This document shows positions 1 to 11,528 of a stretch of 64,000 nt of DNA, piece after piece (position 1 is the stretch's first letter; each line of letters begins with the position of its first letter). Both the position numbers and the translations under genes were made by a program. The notes under the pieces are model-generated. The model saw only the letters and a program-made list of their open reading frames with translations. It had not been told where the DNA came from and did no database searches. The stretch spans positions 124,001 through 188,000 of the forward strand of contig JACGCK010000024.1 in assembly GCA_014925825.1 (NCBI GenBank). Reading direction: 5' to 3'. The DNA comes from Pholiota molesta (lineage: Eukaryota; Basidiomycota; Agaricomycetes; Agaricales; Strophariaceae).

Positions 1-11
1 TAAGCTCGATG

Positions 12-458
12 CTACATTTTGACTCTAGGTATAACACACCGTAAAAGTTTTATATCTGCCCGCTGCTTCTGATGATCCGTCAAAGGAAAATCAACCATTC
101 CTGCTAAAGTTTCTTGTGCCCGCTTCTTAGGAATAACTTTCGATGTTCCAGCTTGCGAGGGGTTCACATTATCCAGTCCATTGATTTCTGGCTGAACAAC
201 TGGTGGTGCTGACATGACAATTTCATTGTTGATATTTTTTCCTGCAAGGCAGATCAGCGCTCGCTGTCGGTTTTCAGATGGTGCACCCGAGCATTTTTTA
301 GGATCTGAAATGTGCCTAATATGGTTATTATCGCGGTTGATGATTATAGTTGAACAGTGGTTGCACTGGAGCTCGTAGCGGTTGGATTTGTCGGCACGTT
401 TGGTGAGGACAGTAAAATTTTCGGTAACAATGGCAGGAAAAGTTCTTTCGCCCGACAT
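12..458 (-). CDS. hAT-family transposase, N-terminal exon with BED-type zinc finger (partial)
   Basis: The frame opens at the ATG at 458 (MSGERTF) and stops at 12, giving 148 residues. Residues around 30-55 show a C-x2-C spacing followed by H and C (CNHC ... HIRH ... KKC), the pattern of the BED zinc finger that binds DNA at the start of hAT transposases. The end of the frame (DHQKQRADIKLLR) matches the segment that precedes the catalytic body in fungal hAT proteins as I know them. After KLLR the DNA reads GTGTGT, a plausible intron donor, so the stop at 12 is probably intronic and the gene continues left of the window. The catalytic and dimerisation parts are not visible, so activity cannot be judged. 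The BED/hAT assignment is by motif and memory only. Confidence 0.6.
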   Translation of the reverse strand: MSGERTFPAIVTENFTVLTKRADKSNRYELQCNHCSTIIINRDNNHIRHISDPKKCSGAPSENRQRALICLAGKNINNEIVMSAPPVVQPEINGLDNVNPSQAGTSKVIPKKRAQETLAGMVDFPLTDHQKQRADIKLLRCVIPRVKM

Positions 459-539
459 TTTGAACAAGGCAGTAAAAAGCAGAAGAACGGTTCAAGCTGT
501 CTATTGTATCGAAGCTACAATTTAATTACAACTTGATTC

Positions 540-665
540 GCATGAGTTCTACGAGTTTCGACGTTCTGCCAAGTTCTGCCAGACCCCTTTCCTGAGGCTT
601 GGGCAGCTGCCAGGCAGCTGCCGCTTTTGGGCAGAGTCCGGCAGGGTGGCAGAGTTCTGCCCACA
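540..665. repeat. CTGCC-rich subterminal repeats, candidate end of the hAT element
   Basis: About 80-200 bp upstream of the transposase ATG the short motif TTCTGCC/GGCAG occurs repeatedly in both orientations (near 570, 585, 605, 615, 632, 643, 650 and 657). The block ends in the near-palindrome GGCAGAGTTCTGCC at about 649-662. Clusters of short repeats beside the terminal inverted repeat are typical of hAT elements. The partner terminus lies outside the window, so the exact boundary and the 8-bp target duplication cannot be confirmed. Confidence 0.35.
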
Positions 666-3364
666 ACACTAATTGTCAGTCAAGTCATGCTTACCATTTC
701 TCACGCTCTCAAGTACGCTTATCACCTGGCTGTAAAGCTAGGTCCCACCAGGTCGAAATTACACATGTACAAACAACGTATTACCCTTTTTGGACGCATA
801 CCAGGCTTGAAGGTTGTGGGGAGGGGCAACGCGCGGTTTTGATCTGGGTTGCTGACTAAGGTCACCGCCACCAAAAACCTGCCAAATGTCGCAAATATGT
901 TCGCAAACCTTCGAAATTGCCATTGTAGGGCACCTTTGAGGGCTTAGGGTAACTGCAGATGGTAGAATACATTAAGATATATGTGTAGAATGTAAATAAA
1001 GACCACAAAATATGAAATATTACTCATAATCATCATTATGGTCAGATTCATAGAAAGCATCACCTTCCTGAGTGCCCACAACCACAGTCTCTGGTGCTAC
1101 CACAGTTTCTTGTTCGTCCCCAGTGGCTCTGCTGAGATACCTTCCAACTGCTTTCTTCAGTGCTGTAACCCTCTGGTCCATGTTCTTCATATGAGACTTC
1201 AATGGAACCTTTCTGTCTGCATGCAAAGTCTCATACTCGGCTCCATAGATCCTCCTTTCTTCTTCGCGATGATAATCCAACTGTCGATTCAACTCTTCGA
1301 GCTTAAGGTTTTCGATTGCCGCAGGATCAAGAATAAGATTTTTGCTCGTCTCCGCGATGACCGCGGCCTTCTGGTTGCGCTTCTCTTGACGTCTGACACC
1401 TTTCTCGCGGTTGTCAGCCACCTTCTGGGCGTCCGCTCGCATCTGGTCCTCTTTGAGTTTCTTTTGTAACCCACTCCCATCGATCTTGCGTGCCATTACT
1501 CTGAGGTATGTGTAGTCCTCTTCTTGTGAAAGTTTGTGTTTGATAAATTCTTCAGTGTCGTTCTGCGAAGTCATCAATGTCGCATCAAACTTCTTCAGTG
1601 TTTCTGCAGGCCGGAGACGCTGGCCAACTCGCCACCTTCCCAGACCTCCCTCGTTGATATCGTTGGTCGATGGAAAGAACAGCGTGTCGCGTTCACTCTC
1701 CGTAAGTTTGTCGATGTCGCCTCCGTCTTTGAATTCATCTGAAAAGCGTTCCGTGAAGACTTCTCGTGCACCATCCACATACGCTTTCACAGCATCATCG
1801 AGATCTGGGAGAGTTGGCGCGATGTCGCGCACCGCGTCTACCACCTTCTGTGCCCATTCATCCCATTCCCGGCCTCCAAGACAAGCATCACGCTGTGAAC
1901 CCTCTCTTCCCGTCCAAATTTTGGGATTGCGCGATATCGCCTCGAGAAAATCGGCCTTTGTTCGGAAATACGGACCCAGGTCAAGGAGGTTCTCGTGAGA
2001 GCGAACGTGTTGCATGAAGGGTCGAGAAACTGCAATGTTGTACAGAGCCAACACACAAAGTTCGGTAAGTGTCTCTTTGTTCTGCAGTGCGTTGTAGAAA
2101 TTGAGCTCGATGTTTGTAAACCCAGGTTTGTCCTTCCCATCTCGCACAAACTCCATGAACCGGATGAAATGAGGAAGATACACAACAATCACGGCAGCTG
2201 CTTCGCTGTGTGACCCATACCTGGTGTTGCTGACATCGGGGAAGGGAACACGATAACCGATTTGCACCTGCATATACCAGTCGTACGTATCTTGTTGGCC
2301 CTTTTTCTTATCTTTGTGACGACAGATTAGACCCCCGAGAGATGCCGCCTTGCTTCCTCCACGCTTTGAAATGTCTGCAGCTCGCTTCTCTGCTGCGGTA
2401 AGCTCTGCACCATTTGTGATGTTCCCAAGGACTGCAGCGTTATCTCTGTTGGCGAGAAGGATGGGAGGGGTCTTCCCCAGCTTCTTCCACATGTCCTGCA
2501 TCGCTTTATCTCCCCCCTTATTCGCATTTAAGTCCTTGTGCATGCAGCACCCAGTGCGAATAAAACGCGTCAGGCGTTCCTGCTCAGCATTTGGAAGGCC
2601 GTCAAAAACCTGTCGTCCGATCTCCCTGATCAACGGTATGTCTGCAGCGTGCTTCTCCTCATCTGTAAGCTGATCCCAGGCTTCTCGTCCTCCACTTCCT
2701 CGATCTGCTTTGCTTTGAGAGGTATAAGGAGTGCAAGAACAGTGGCAGAACCCAGCCGGATGACCGCTTCTTCCCCAAGTCGCAGGAGAATGACATCCAT
2801 TCGCCATATCCGGAGGATTTCGTGGCTCCACTTCTGGTCTGCCGCATGGTCGCCACTTGTTCCAATTAACTTGTATGCGAAGTCATTGGGCGCAAAGTGA
2901 AGTGTTTCGCGTTTCGCTAATGGACTATTATTGAAGACTTCGGCTAGCTCTTCCAGGCGGGAGCGCAGTCCGTCAACCTGCGTCTGACTGGTGTGGTTGA
3001 TTGATGTGCCAACGCCCAAGGTACGCAGCTTCCATTCTGGTTTAGCGTCAGGATCTGAATAGTCGACCACTTCCAGCGCGATTGCCCGTGATTCGTATTC
3101 AATATGTCTGTGCGATGTTGAGTCTGAGCTAAAGGTAATCTCTGCCATAAAATTAGAATGAAACGCGATGCTAAAGGTTAATTAAGGACGTACTTCCTGC
3201 TTTTGCCATCTCATATGCCACCTGAACGTCCGCTGCTACGCCAGCTTCGAGAATCACACGTCGAATGGTGCGTTTGCTCATTTTGCGATCAATCTTGACA
3301 CCAAGAGCTTCACCAATTTCCTGTAGGGTCTTTCCAACCTTCGCCTCCGCCATTCCATTCATAA

Positions 3365-3368
3365 CCAT
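3365..3368. repeat. Target-site duplication CCAT of the Gypsy element
   Basis: CCAT immediately left of the left LTR is repeated at 12591-12594 immediately right of the right LTR. Deleting the element plus one copy makes the interrupted gene read through in frame (…ARALARMM then VMNGMAEA…), which independently supports a 4-bp duplication and these exact ends. Confidence 0.85.
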
Positions 3369-4430
3369 TGTGGAAGAGTTGGTTTCTTCTTGGTAGAAAG
3401 GACCGAGGTCGTCGAAGACGGATGAGATAGACTGGAGGATGGCACAAGCGAGTGCCTATGTGTAGATAGAGGGGAGTTAGTAGTCAATGCTAAATAAATC
3501 AAGTGCTCAGCTCGTTTTACTCGGGTTAGGCTCGCGCTCGGTCTCGCAGTGTTCAGAATTGAGTGGGGGTAGATTGACCAAAGAGACAGAAATTTTACAA
3601 ACGAAGTATATACGAGATTCCCTGGCGCACGCGTACTCTTGCGTCGCCAGGTCCGTGAAATCAGGAAAAAACCAATAAGCTACTCGACGCGTGTATCTAG
3701 AGTGCCCGTTTTCAAATAAAGATAAGGACCTAGGCCACGCGGAACGATATTGTCGGCCGTACACAGGATAGGAGGAGCAGTTGGTGTGATGATGCGGGCG
3801 CGAGAGGAGACACATCCTTGCCAAAGGGATGTGCCTTCCAACACGGGTGACCAAGCCATGTTCGCTGCTCGACGCATATACGGGCGCATCCTCCAGGTTC
3901 TGTGCACGACGTATCGTCTCGCCCTGCGCGGCTTTGGCTATGTGGAAGAAACAAAACGAAACGCGGAAGTGATCGAAATTATTGATAGATAAAAATGGAA
4001 AAACATATCTTGGAATTTGAAAAGCAAAACGTTGGGTAAAGCTCGTCCGACACACCCTATGCCCTGTTCCCATCTCCGTCGTTCTTGTAGGGTTACGGTC
4101 GACTGTTCGTTCGTCGAGCGCGACGCAGTGTTCTGTTGACGATGTCGAGCTTGCGCGGGCGCCTAAGTTGCCGTCAGTGTGCCGAGTACGTTCCCGCGCT
4201 ATATTTGAGGTCCTAAGGCATCGCAAAAGGAAGTGAGAGTACGCGAATTTGATAATAGATAGTCCATGTGATAGGAAGTAATACGATTGGGGAAGCGGGT
4301 AAAGGGTATGTACGAGGGGGCAGAGAGATCTTATCGATCGTTGAGCATGGGCTCGCGCGGCTTGATCGGCATCACGTGGGAAGTTGGACTTTGCGCCGCG
4401 TCGACGAGCGCGCTATCCATCTCCTCCACA
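3369..4430 (-). repeat. 3' LTR of the Gypsy element
   Basis: 1062 bp, TG...CA termini with a 6-bp inverted end (TGTGGA/TCCACA). Open frames inside it are repeated unchanged in the other LTR; I see no reason to call them genes. Confidence 0.95.
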
Positions 4431-4443
4431 GTGCCCCCCCTTT
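4431..4443 (-). promoter_or_regulatory. Polypurine tract (plus-strand primer) of the Gypsy element
   Basis: On the minus strand the sequence AAAGGGGGGGCAC directly abuts the 3' LTR. An A/G run at this position is where plus-strand DNA synthesis is primed in LTR retrotransposons. The 138 bases between it and the pol stop (4444-4581) hold nothing else recognisable. Confidence 0.75.
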
Positions 4444-4581
4444 AGATGTTGCCCCAACATCAAGAAGGATGAAATGGAAGAAATAAAAGGAGAGATGGAT
4501 AGAATAAAAGAAGATAAAATTGTTAACGGCCACGGAAACGGCAAGTAAAGCAAAACGAAGAGATTAAACGAAATGGAGACG

Positions 4582-7500
4582 TTACGCGCGAATAAATCCT
4601 AACGGAAAGCGGCCTGGGTTGGCGTTCTTGGGGTGGAATACGTCCTCGGCAGCCAGGACGCCGTCCAATGCGAGGCGCGTGAGGTTCGCAGACCAATCTT
4701 CGAAGGACTCAAAGGCAGGGTCGTCGTGAATCGATCCTCCCCAGTGCGGTTCGTAGACAAGCGCCGAGCTCGAAGGGTTCGCGACCATGCCAGGGAAGTA
4801 GAGAATTCGTAAGGGTCGACGGGCTCCAACAGAAGCGAAGGCCGGGATGGGCACCTCGTCATTACCTCGTGGGTCTTTGTTGTAGTGGTAGTAGTCGACG
4901 TCGGGATGGCGCGCGGCGTGAAGAGAAGTCGAGGATCGGAGATTCTTGATGAACTCACGTTCGAACCGATGAATGTCGTAGTAGAGCCGAACATTGCTGA
5001 TAGTCTTCATGATATGATCTTCGGACCTGAAAAAGAAAAGCTTAAGGCGGTGAGCAGTAACGTGTCCTCGCATAACCGTCCCATTGAGCTCGCGCAACAC
5101 ATAAGCATTGTTATCGCGCTTCTCGTGAATAATATATGGCCCAGACCAGCGCCAGAAGTCCTTTTTCCCAAATTGATTATCCAACCAAGTCTCGTGCCGA
5201 AGCACCCACATCCCAACATCAAACCCATGAAAAGAAAAGTTTTTACCGTATCGTTTGTTGAAGTTGTCGATCGCTTGCTGCCGAGAGAAGCGAGCACGTT
5301 CGTTCGCGGCTTCAGCGTCTTCATCACGTCGCGCAATTTGTTGAGCTCGAAGGGCGATCAAGTCGGCTGTCGTTCGTACGGTGTCCCAATCGAGGGTTTG
5401 CCAAGTGCCGTCTTCGATGTCAAAGGCAAAGACAGGGAAGATCCCATAAACGAGGTAGTAGGGAGGATAGCCTGTAACTCTATTAGTAGTAACGCGGATC
5501 GAAAACAAAATAGCATCGACATAAAGTGGCCACTTGGATTTATCCTTATGGCACACCTTCATGAGTCCGTGTACGAGTGTCTGATGAGCACGCTCGGACA
5601 CACCATTCCCTTGCGGATGGTATGCCGAGGACACAATGACCACAATCCCATACTGACGGAACACCTCCTCCGCCACTCCTTTGAATTCGGAGCCACCGTC
5701 GACCGTAATATAAGGAATGCATGAGAAACGACACACCAATTTATAGATAAACTTTGCGATCGTGGTCGCATTGGCTTGACGAATTGCTTCGGCTTCATCC
5801 CACTTCGACGCGGAACACGTAGCTTGAACAAGGTACTGCTTACCCCCAACACCCAGAGGCATGTGAATACAGTCCATGTGCCAATGACGAAGGATCGAAG
5901 ACGCCCACGCCGGATTATAGGGAATAATAGGTTTAGCATTAGACTCTAGTTGACAGGGTACGCACGATCGCACGAAATATGCACAGTCATTGTACATATT
6001 CGGCCAATAAACTCGTTCCGCGAGCTTGATGTAGGTCGGGTCACGCCCTCGATGACCGCACTCGTCGTGTACTTGGATGAGCAACTCTTGCCGTCGCTGT
6101 GGATCTTCGATGACAAGGCGCGGTGGTGCTGAGCTTGACTTCTTAGGTTTCAACCAAATGCGTTCCTCGGAAAGGAAGAATCGATTAGCGCGCTTCAGGA
6201 ATTTCTCCTTCTCTTTCGTGTCCGTCAGACACAGATCAGGTAGAGACCCAGTCTGGTAGAATTTCCGCAGCTCCCTCCACATCTCAGGCGAGTCAAGATC
6301 CTCCGATCCAAACTTATGACCGATACAAGAGATGGCTTCGCGTCGCTCGGGAGCAGGGAGTAACTTGTAGTTAACTCGGCTGTCCATCCGCTCTTCGACA
6401 GCACAATACCCAATAGCAGTGTTATCAAAGATGGCCGGAGGGTACTCACCTTTTTCCAGTCGCGAAGCATATGTGTTGACGTACTTCGTGACCGTGAGTG
6501 TTATGGCTTCGTCGCCGAGTATATACTCGATCTCTTGTTCAACAGGCGTGTTCCGATTGAAGAATTCGCGGCCAAGATACGTCATCGTGTCCGTGACGCG
6601 AAGGAGCGTGTAGTCGAAAAGGGTGTTGCGCGTCCAGTTTGAAGGATCGAATCGCATAGGCTTGAGAGGGAGGTTGAATCTTGCGCCGGCATGAGGTTCT
6701 GAGTCCACAAGGAAGCCGCCCGTGTATTCGTTCCTAAAAAGGAAGGCTGGAGGCTTGTATACATTCGCATAAGGGTTGTAAGGCTCGTCGTTCCGAAGAA
6801 GCCGCATGTATGGTGCTGAAGACATGGAGAGAGCAGAGCGAGCGAGCTGAATAGAGCGAATGACTGAATGGACTTGCCTTGCCGTGAGTTTATATGAATT
6901 TTGACGCCAGAACCCCTGAGGAAGATCAGTTTCTGAAGCAATGAAATTCCCTAAGAACCGATCGAGATAATCTTCGGGATCATCTTCATCTTCGGAATCC
7001 TGTTCCGACTTGGGCCTCCTAGATAAACCGTCAGGGGCTTGATGTTTCTCGGCTTTCACATGTTGCATCTCGAAGTCAAAAAGGAGAAGATACGCGATCC
7101 ATCTAGTCATTGGTGAATTCGGTAAATCGGGCGTAACAATCATTTCACGGAGGAACTTAGCGTCGTGCTCCAAGCAAAATCGGATACCCCAAATTCGATG
7201 TCGAAGGTGTTTGAATGCCCTGAATACGCCGTAAAGTTCAGCTTTGGGTTGCGAATATCGACTCTCGCGTTCGTTGTAGGTGCAAGACCCATATATGGCA
7301 GGTCGGCGTTGATTGTCGAGATGTTGGTAAACCACCCAGCCGGCGCCATTTAAGGCTGCAGCGTCGACGGCGACTATCACGAGTCCCTCGTCAGACGAGC
7401 GAGGTAGCTGGGTGATAAGCTTGGCTCTATCGTAATCGATCTTGGTGAGAACGGGTGCCGTTGTTGCATGATCTTTGAGGCGATCCATAGCTTCTTGTGC

Positions 7501-8965
7501 CTCCTGCGTAAATATAAAGTCTGCATCAGTAGCTCGGAGTAGAGATGTCAATGGCTTAGCTATTAACGCGAAGTTCTTGATCCATTTACGTCCACAGCCG
7601 ACCACCCCGAGGAATCCACGAACTTGAGAAACGTTTTCGCATGGGGGCCATCGTGCGATCTTCGAAATGAGACCTTTCTCAAGGTGCCATCCGTCAATCG
7701 ACACCACTGATCCCACAATGCGAAGATGAGGTGTTGCCAGGGTTGTCTTGAGTCCTGACGCAGTGATTCCGGCTGCTATAAATCGTGCAAGAACCCTGTC
7801 AAGGTTAGTCGCATACTCATATACAAACCGGCGGATGTTACGATTATCTTCGATCGATTCGTTGTTGTACGTTGTAGGTGGACCCATGATCCCTCCATCG
7901 TCCATGAAGGCCTTCGCGAGGATGTCTTTGTCTTCCTGTAAGGAATGGTCAACGCATCGTTGGAACTCGGCACCTGCGTTCGTCGCACCCATCGGAAGAG
8001 TAGCTTGCTGTTTAGGCCCACAAAGTGAATGAAATGCGGTTAATGGTCTGGATGACTTAGCTAGTACACGGGCGTCATATCCCGCAAATAGATCGACAGA
8101 TCCATAGATCGCTCGACCAATAAAGGCCTCGGCAAAATCTTCGACTGAAGGTGGCAGCGCCGCATCCCTAATTGTGACGGAATTCAGCTCTTGGAGATCT
8201 AGAACGAGACGCACTTTATTTGTCTTCTTTGCGACAGCGAAGAGCGCAGATCGATAACTTGAAGATGTGGGTTCGAATCGTCCCGCGGCTTCCTGTTCGA
8301 GGATTTCTTGTCGAATGACGTCTTCAAGCGCTTTGGGTGCACGGATTGGTGGCGCTGCCAGGGCGTGTGTTCAATAGTTGGGATCTCATAGTCGGGGTAG
8401 TATTCTTGGCGAAAGGTTCCTTTTCGGCGAAGGTGAAAGCGAACGCCTTCTCACGTCTCATTACGACAAACGCAAGGAGGTCGATCTCCTCTAGAGAAAG
8501 GAAATTTTCAGGTATTGTTTTTAATAGAAGGGTGAGACGCTCAGCTGTCATTCGTTCCGTAGGTTTGATGGAGGAAACAGGTGGCGGTCTCGTTGGTAAG
8601 GGTGTTATTGGTGGTAATGGGATTGGTTTGAACTCGAGGGCTTCGGGTTTCGGCATATAGGTAGGTACAGGTCGAACTTTACGGTCCACGGGTTTGTATT
8701 TGCGCTTTGAGGTAAGAGACACGTCGCGTGTTCGTGTACCGGCTGAGCTAGAAAGGGCTCGAAGGGTCCAAGGCGTAGTTAGCGGCCGAGAACTATTAGA
8801 TGCATGACTTACTTGTCGTAATAAATAATCGAAAGAATCTGGAGGATCAAAGGAAGAAAAATTGGAACTATACTCACGAAACTCAGGATCTCCAAGAAGA
8901 CCCATGAGCGACCGGCCTATTGTCGCGCAAGACACGTTAAAGTGAATTGGCGGCCGGATCTGCAT
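4582..8965 (-). CDS. Gypsy pol: reverse transcriptase, RNase H and integrase (two apparent frameshifts)
   Basis: Pol restarts at the ATG at 8965, eight bases after the gag stop. The first frame runs to FTFAEK near 8440, the second frame continues GTFRQEYYPDYEIP...TPWQRH, and from about 8373 the third frame continues IRAPKALEDVIRQEI and GRFEPTSSSYRSALFAVAKK through the rest. Each change equals one missing base (GGG read as GG, CCC read as CC). Reverse transcriptase carries FMDD at 7901-7912. RNase H shows VAVDAAA, an AELYG glutamate and EHDAKFL. Integrase has an H-H-C-C zinc finger (HDECGHR ... CVPC), the core aspartates in HMDCIHM and VDGGSEF, the glutamate in NGVSERAH, and a GPY-type C-terminus (RWSGPYII). 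The stop is TAA at 4582. Biochemically it copies the RNA into DNA and inserts it. Confidence 0.9.
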
Positions 8966-8973
8966 GTCTTGCG

Positions 8974-11397
8974 CTAGAGAAAATATTGAGCGTCCACGTA
9001 CTCATCTTCAACTTCCTCGATGTAGGCTCGTTGCTGATGCGAATGCTGATGGTGGGTCGACTCTTCGTCATGTTGCACAGGCCGAGATGGGCCTGGTATG
9101 GGTCCGGTAGCATCGACGTTCCGCGGATCGTTAGGTTTGGTGAGTTGTACCGATATTGTCGGGTTGTAGTTGCGGTCGCCGTCTTTCCAGAGCATAATCT
9201 TCATATGTCCGGTCCTTGAATAATCGATGCGCGCAGCGAACCATTGGATCCATGGCTGTCCTAAAATACAATCTTGTGAGTCCATATCATCACGGGTAAC
9301 GAAGAAATGATGATCGAATCTATGGCCGCCAATCGAAATTGGTACGTCGCGGCATACCCCTCGTAAACCTACGGGTCCTCCATTGACGCCCTTCAGAGAC
9401 CAGCGCGTTCCTTCGTAGTCAAGAGGAAGGTTCGTTTGCGAAAGTAGACGTTCTGGAAAGATATTTAGTTCAGAACCACAATCAACCATGAACCTGATTG
9501 ATATTCCCGCAAGTTCGGCATTGAAAATACCAGTCGTCATCGCGTATTTCTTCGTGGGTCGAAAGCTAACAGCATTCGAATACCTAAGCATAAACGAATC
9601 AAGCATAGACGGATCATTTAACTCGTCAAATTGAAGAGAACTCGCCGAGTTTACTCGTGCTCCCGCACTAGTCTTCGCGAATTCCTCCTCTGCTTGCTCC
9701 GTGTAAAGATCGTACTCGCCGTACTTTGTCAGATATTCGCGTCGAGTCTTCGTGGCATCAGCCATCCGTTTCTGGAGTCCTGGCGAGATTCCTAGAATAT
9801 CGCGCAACGTCAATGTTACCTGTGTTTGCAAGATCAGATCTTGAATATCCTGCATCGAGATCTTCTCCTGGACGTCTGACGTGTAGTGGTATTGAGGCGT
9901 CTTGTTCTTCGAATCGTCCTTCATCTCGACATCCTTCTGATTTCGTGGAAGCGAATCCTTCCAGCCTTCGCGAGTATTGATTGGCGGCGGCGCGGGTCCG
10001 GTTGGCGCGCGTGTCTCGTTGGGGACTTGTTGAGATCCAGGAGGCGCCGGCGCCGGCGCTGATGGCTGGCGAACTGCTGATGCGGGAGGCGCTGTTGGTG
10101 TTGCGGGACGCTCGGGTTGCTTACGTGCAGGTGGACGACGGGTCGGATCGGTTCTAGCAGATGTGTCTTTGCCAGTGCGTGTAACAGGATACGAATCAGA
10201 GAAGTAAAACTCATCTTGGTTTGACGCGATCGCGTACACGTCTCCGCATATCGCCGGGTAATCGCCCATCATAAGAGTGGCCGGGGACGCATTCGCACTT
10301 ATCGTGTGGGGCGGTGTTTCACGTCGCGGAAAATCATTCCGATGTTCTCGTAAAAACTGTGCGACGCCTCCAGGAGTGAATGGAATTTGAGGAAGGTCAG
10401 ATCCGTCCATGAGCGTGTAGCGTGCACGCGCCGCGTCGTACTTGATGAGCGCTTCCGCAATGAGTTTGGCAGTCTCGGGGCAGAATCGAGGGTGTAGTTT
10501 ATGTGTTCCGGGCAACCCACAAATGAAACAAGTTTTGTCAGCAGCGTTCATTGTGTTAGATGGACGAGACATAGCGCCGGTACTCATCGCGACCTTAAAC
10601 ATTTCTTGCATCTGGGCCTGATTAAGTGAAAGCTGCTGGAGCTGTTGTGCGAGAAGATCAATATCGTTCTTGGCAGACACATTTTTGGACTTAGCGGGTT
10701 CGACGACGCTCGACAATGGAAGGAGAGCCGGCTTGATCGATTTCACGGAAGTTGGCGTGTCGTCGTCCGAATCTTCTGCATCCGACTCGACGTTATAGGA
10801 CTCGATGCTCGATGGATTGAACTGCCGGCAAATGATTTCAATGACGGTCTTGATTTCTGGGGGCGCGTTCGTCGAGAGGTTTGCTGGGGGAAGACGGGAG
10901 GTGACAAAGGCCCTAGTACGACGTGGGAGTCCCGCAAAGAACTTGAGTTTCATCTCGCTGTCATCGATAAGCTTCTTAGACTTCAGTTGCGCGGCAATCG
11001 TGAGATATCCTCTGTGGTATTCATCAACATCAGTTCTATTAACAAACTCTTTACCCTTGGCGTGTTCCTTGACAAAGAGGCGCAGAATTTCCAAAGTCGC
11101 CTTGACTGGTTCGTCGTTGGATCCGTATAAGTCGATTAAGAGTTGCTTGGCTTTTTCCCAGTCGTTCCCTTCCACTTCATCGCAGAATCTAATAACCTGT
11201 TTGACTTGATCAGTACAATATTGAACGATGTATTTCGGGAGATCAGAATTGGGTAACCCCGCGGCATTCCCATGGCGTTCGAGAATAGAAAGGAAATCGT
11301 TAACGTATTTGCCGTCGAAAAGCGGGGCGCTCAAAGTGCGCGGAATGGGCATAGGCTTAAGCTGTGTGAACAGCTGTGGTTGTGCCGGACTCGCCAT
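8974..11397 (-). CDS. Gypsy gag polyprotein with aspartic protease
   Basis: 807 residues from the ATG at 11397 (MASPAQPQLFTQL) to TAG at 8974. The N-terminal third is the retrotransposon gag region that packages RNA. A zinc-knuckle-like CFICGLPGTHKLHPRFC lies near residue 290. A long Pro/Ala/Thr-rich linker follows. The C-terminal part is an aspartic protease with FMVDCGSELNIFP (catalytic Asp about residue 639; the usual DTG/DSG is DCG here) and DCILGQPW about 70 residues later as the second conserved block. Placing protease at the end of gag and restarting pol at a nearby ATG suggests translation by stop-and-restart. The frame shows no break. Confidence 0.9.
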   Translation of the reverse strand: MASPAQPQLFTQLKPMPIPRTLSAPLFDGKYVNDFLSILERHGNAAGLPNSDLPKYIVQYCTDQVKQVIRFCDEVEGNDWEKAKQLLIDLYGSNDEPVKATLEILRLFVKEHAKGKEFVNRTDVDEYHRGYLTIAAQLKSKKLIDDSEMKLKFFAGLPRRTRAFVTSRLPPANLSTNAPPEIKTVIEIICRQFNPSSIESYNVESDAEDSDDDTPTSVKSIKPALLPLSSVVEPAKSKNVSAKNDIDLLAQQLQQLSLNQAQMQEMFKVAMSTGAMSRPSNTMNAADKTCFICGLPGTHKLHPRFCPETAKLIAEALIKYDAARARYTLMDGSDLPQIPFTPGGVAQFLREHRNDFPRRETPPHTISANASPATLMMGDYPAICGDVYAIASNQDEFYFSDSYPVTRTGKDTSARTDPTRRPPARKQPERPATPTAPPASAVRQPSAPAPAPPGSQQVPNETRAPTGPAPPPINTREGWKDSLPRNQKDVEMKDDSKNKTPQYHYTSDVQEKISMQDIQDLILQTQVTLTLRDILGISPGLQKRMADATKTRREYLTKYGEYDLYTEQAEEEFAKTSAGARVNSASSLQFDELNDPSMLDSFMLRYSNAVSFRPTKKYAMTTGIFNAELAGISIRFMVDCGSELNIFPERLLSQTNLPLDYEGTRWSLKGVNGGPVGLRGVCRDVPISIGGHRFDHHFFVTRDDMDSQDCILGQPWIQWFAARIDYSRTGHMKIMLWKDGDRNYNPTISVQLTKPNDPRNVDATGPIPGPSRPVQHDEESTHHQHSHQQRAYIEEVEDEYVDAQYFL

Positions 11398-11528
11398 ATC
11401 GATGTTCGAAAATAAATGGAATGGGAGCTCGGAAAACGTCGAAGACAGATTGAAATTGACAGAAAAAGGAGAAAAACTTAGTGGTGGTGTTTTCGACGGA
11501 AAACCTTAAGTCCAGTCTCGATAGCTAC
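11398..11528 (-). other. Gypsy 5' leader between LTR and gag
   Basis: 131 bp of untranslated leader expected to hold the primer-binding site and packaging signal. No confident tRNA match can be made by eye. Confidence 0.5.

Noticed and set aside
3507..4226. 239-codon minus-strand frame inside each LTR
   Set aside because: It occurs identically in both LTRs only because they are copies; composition and motifs do not suggest a protein.
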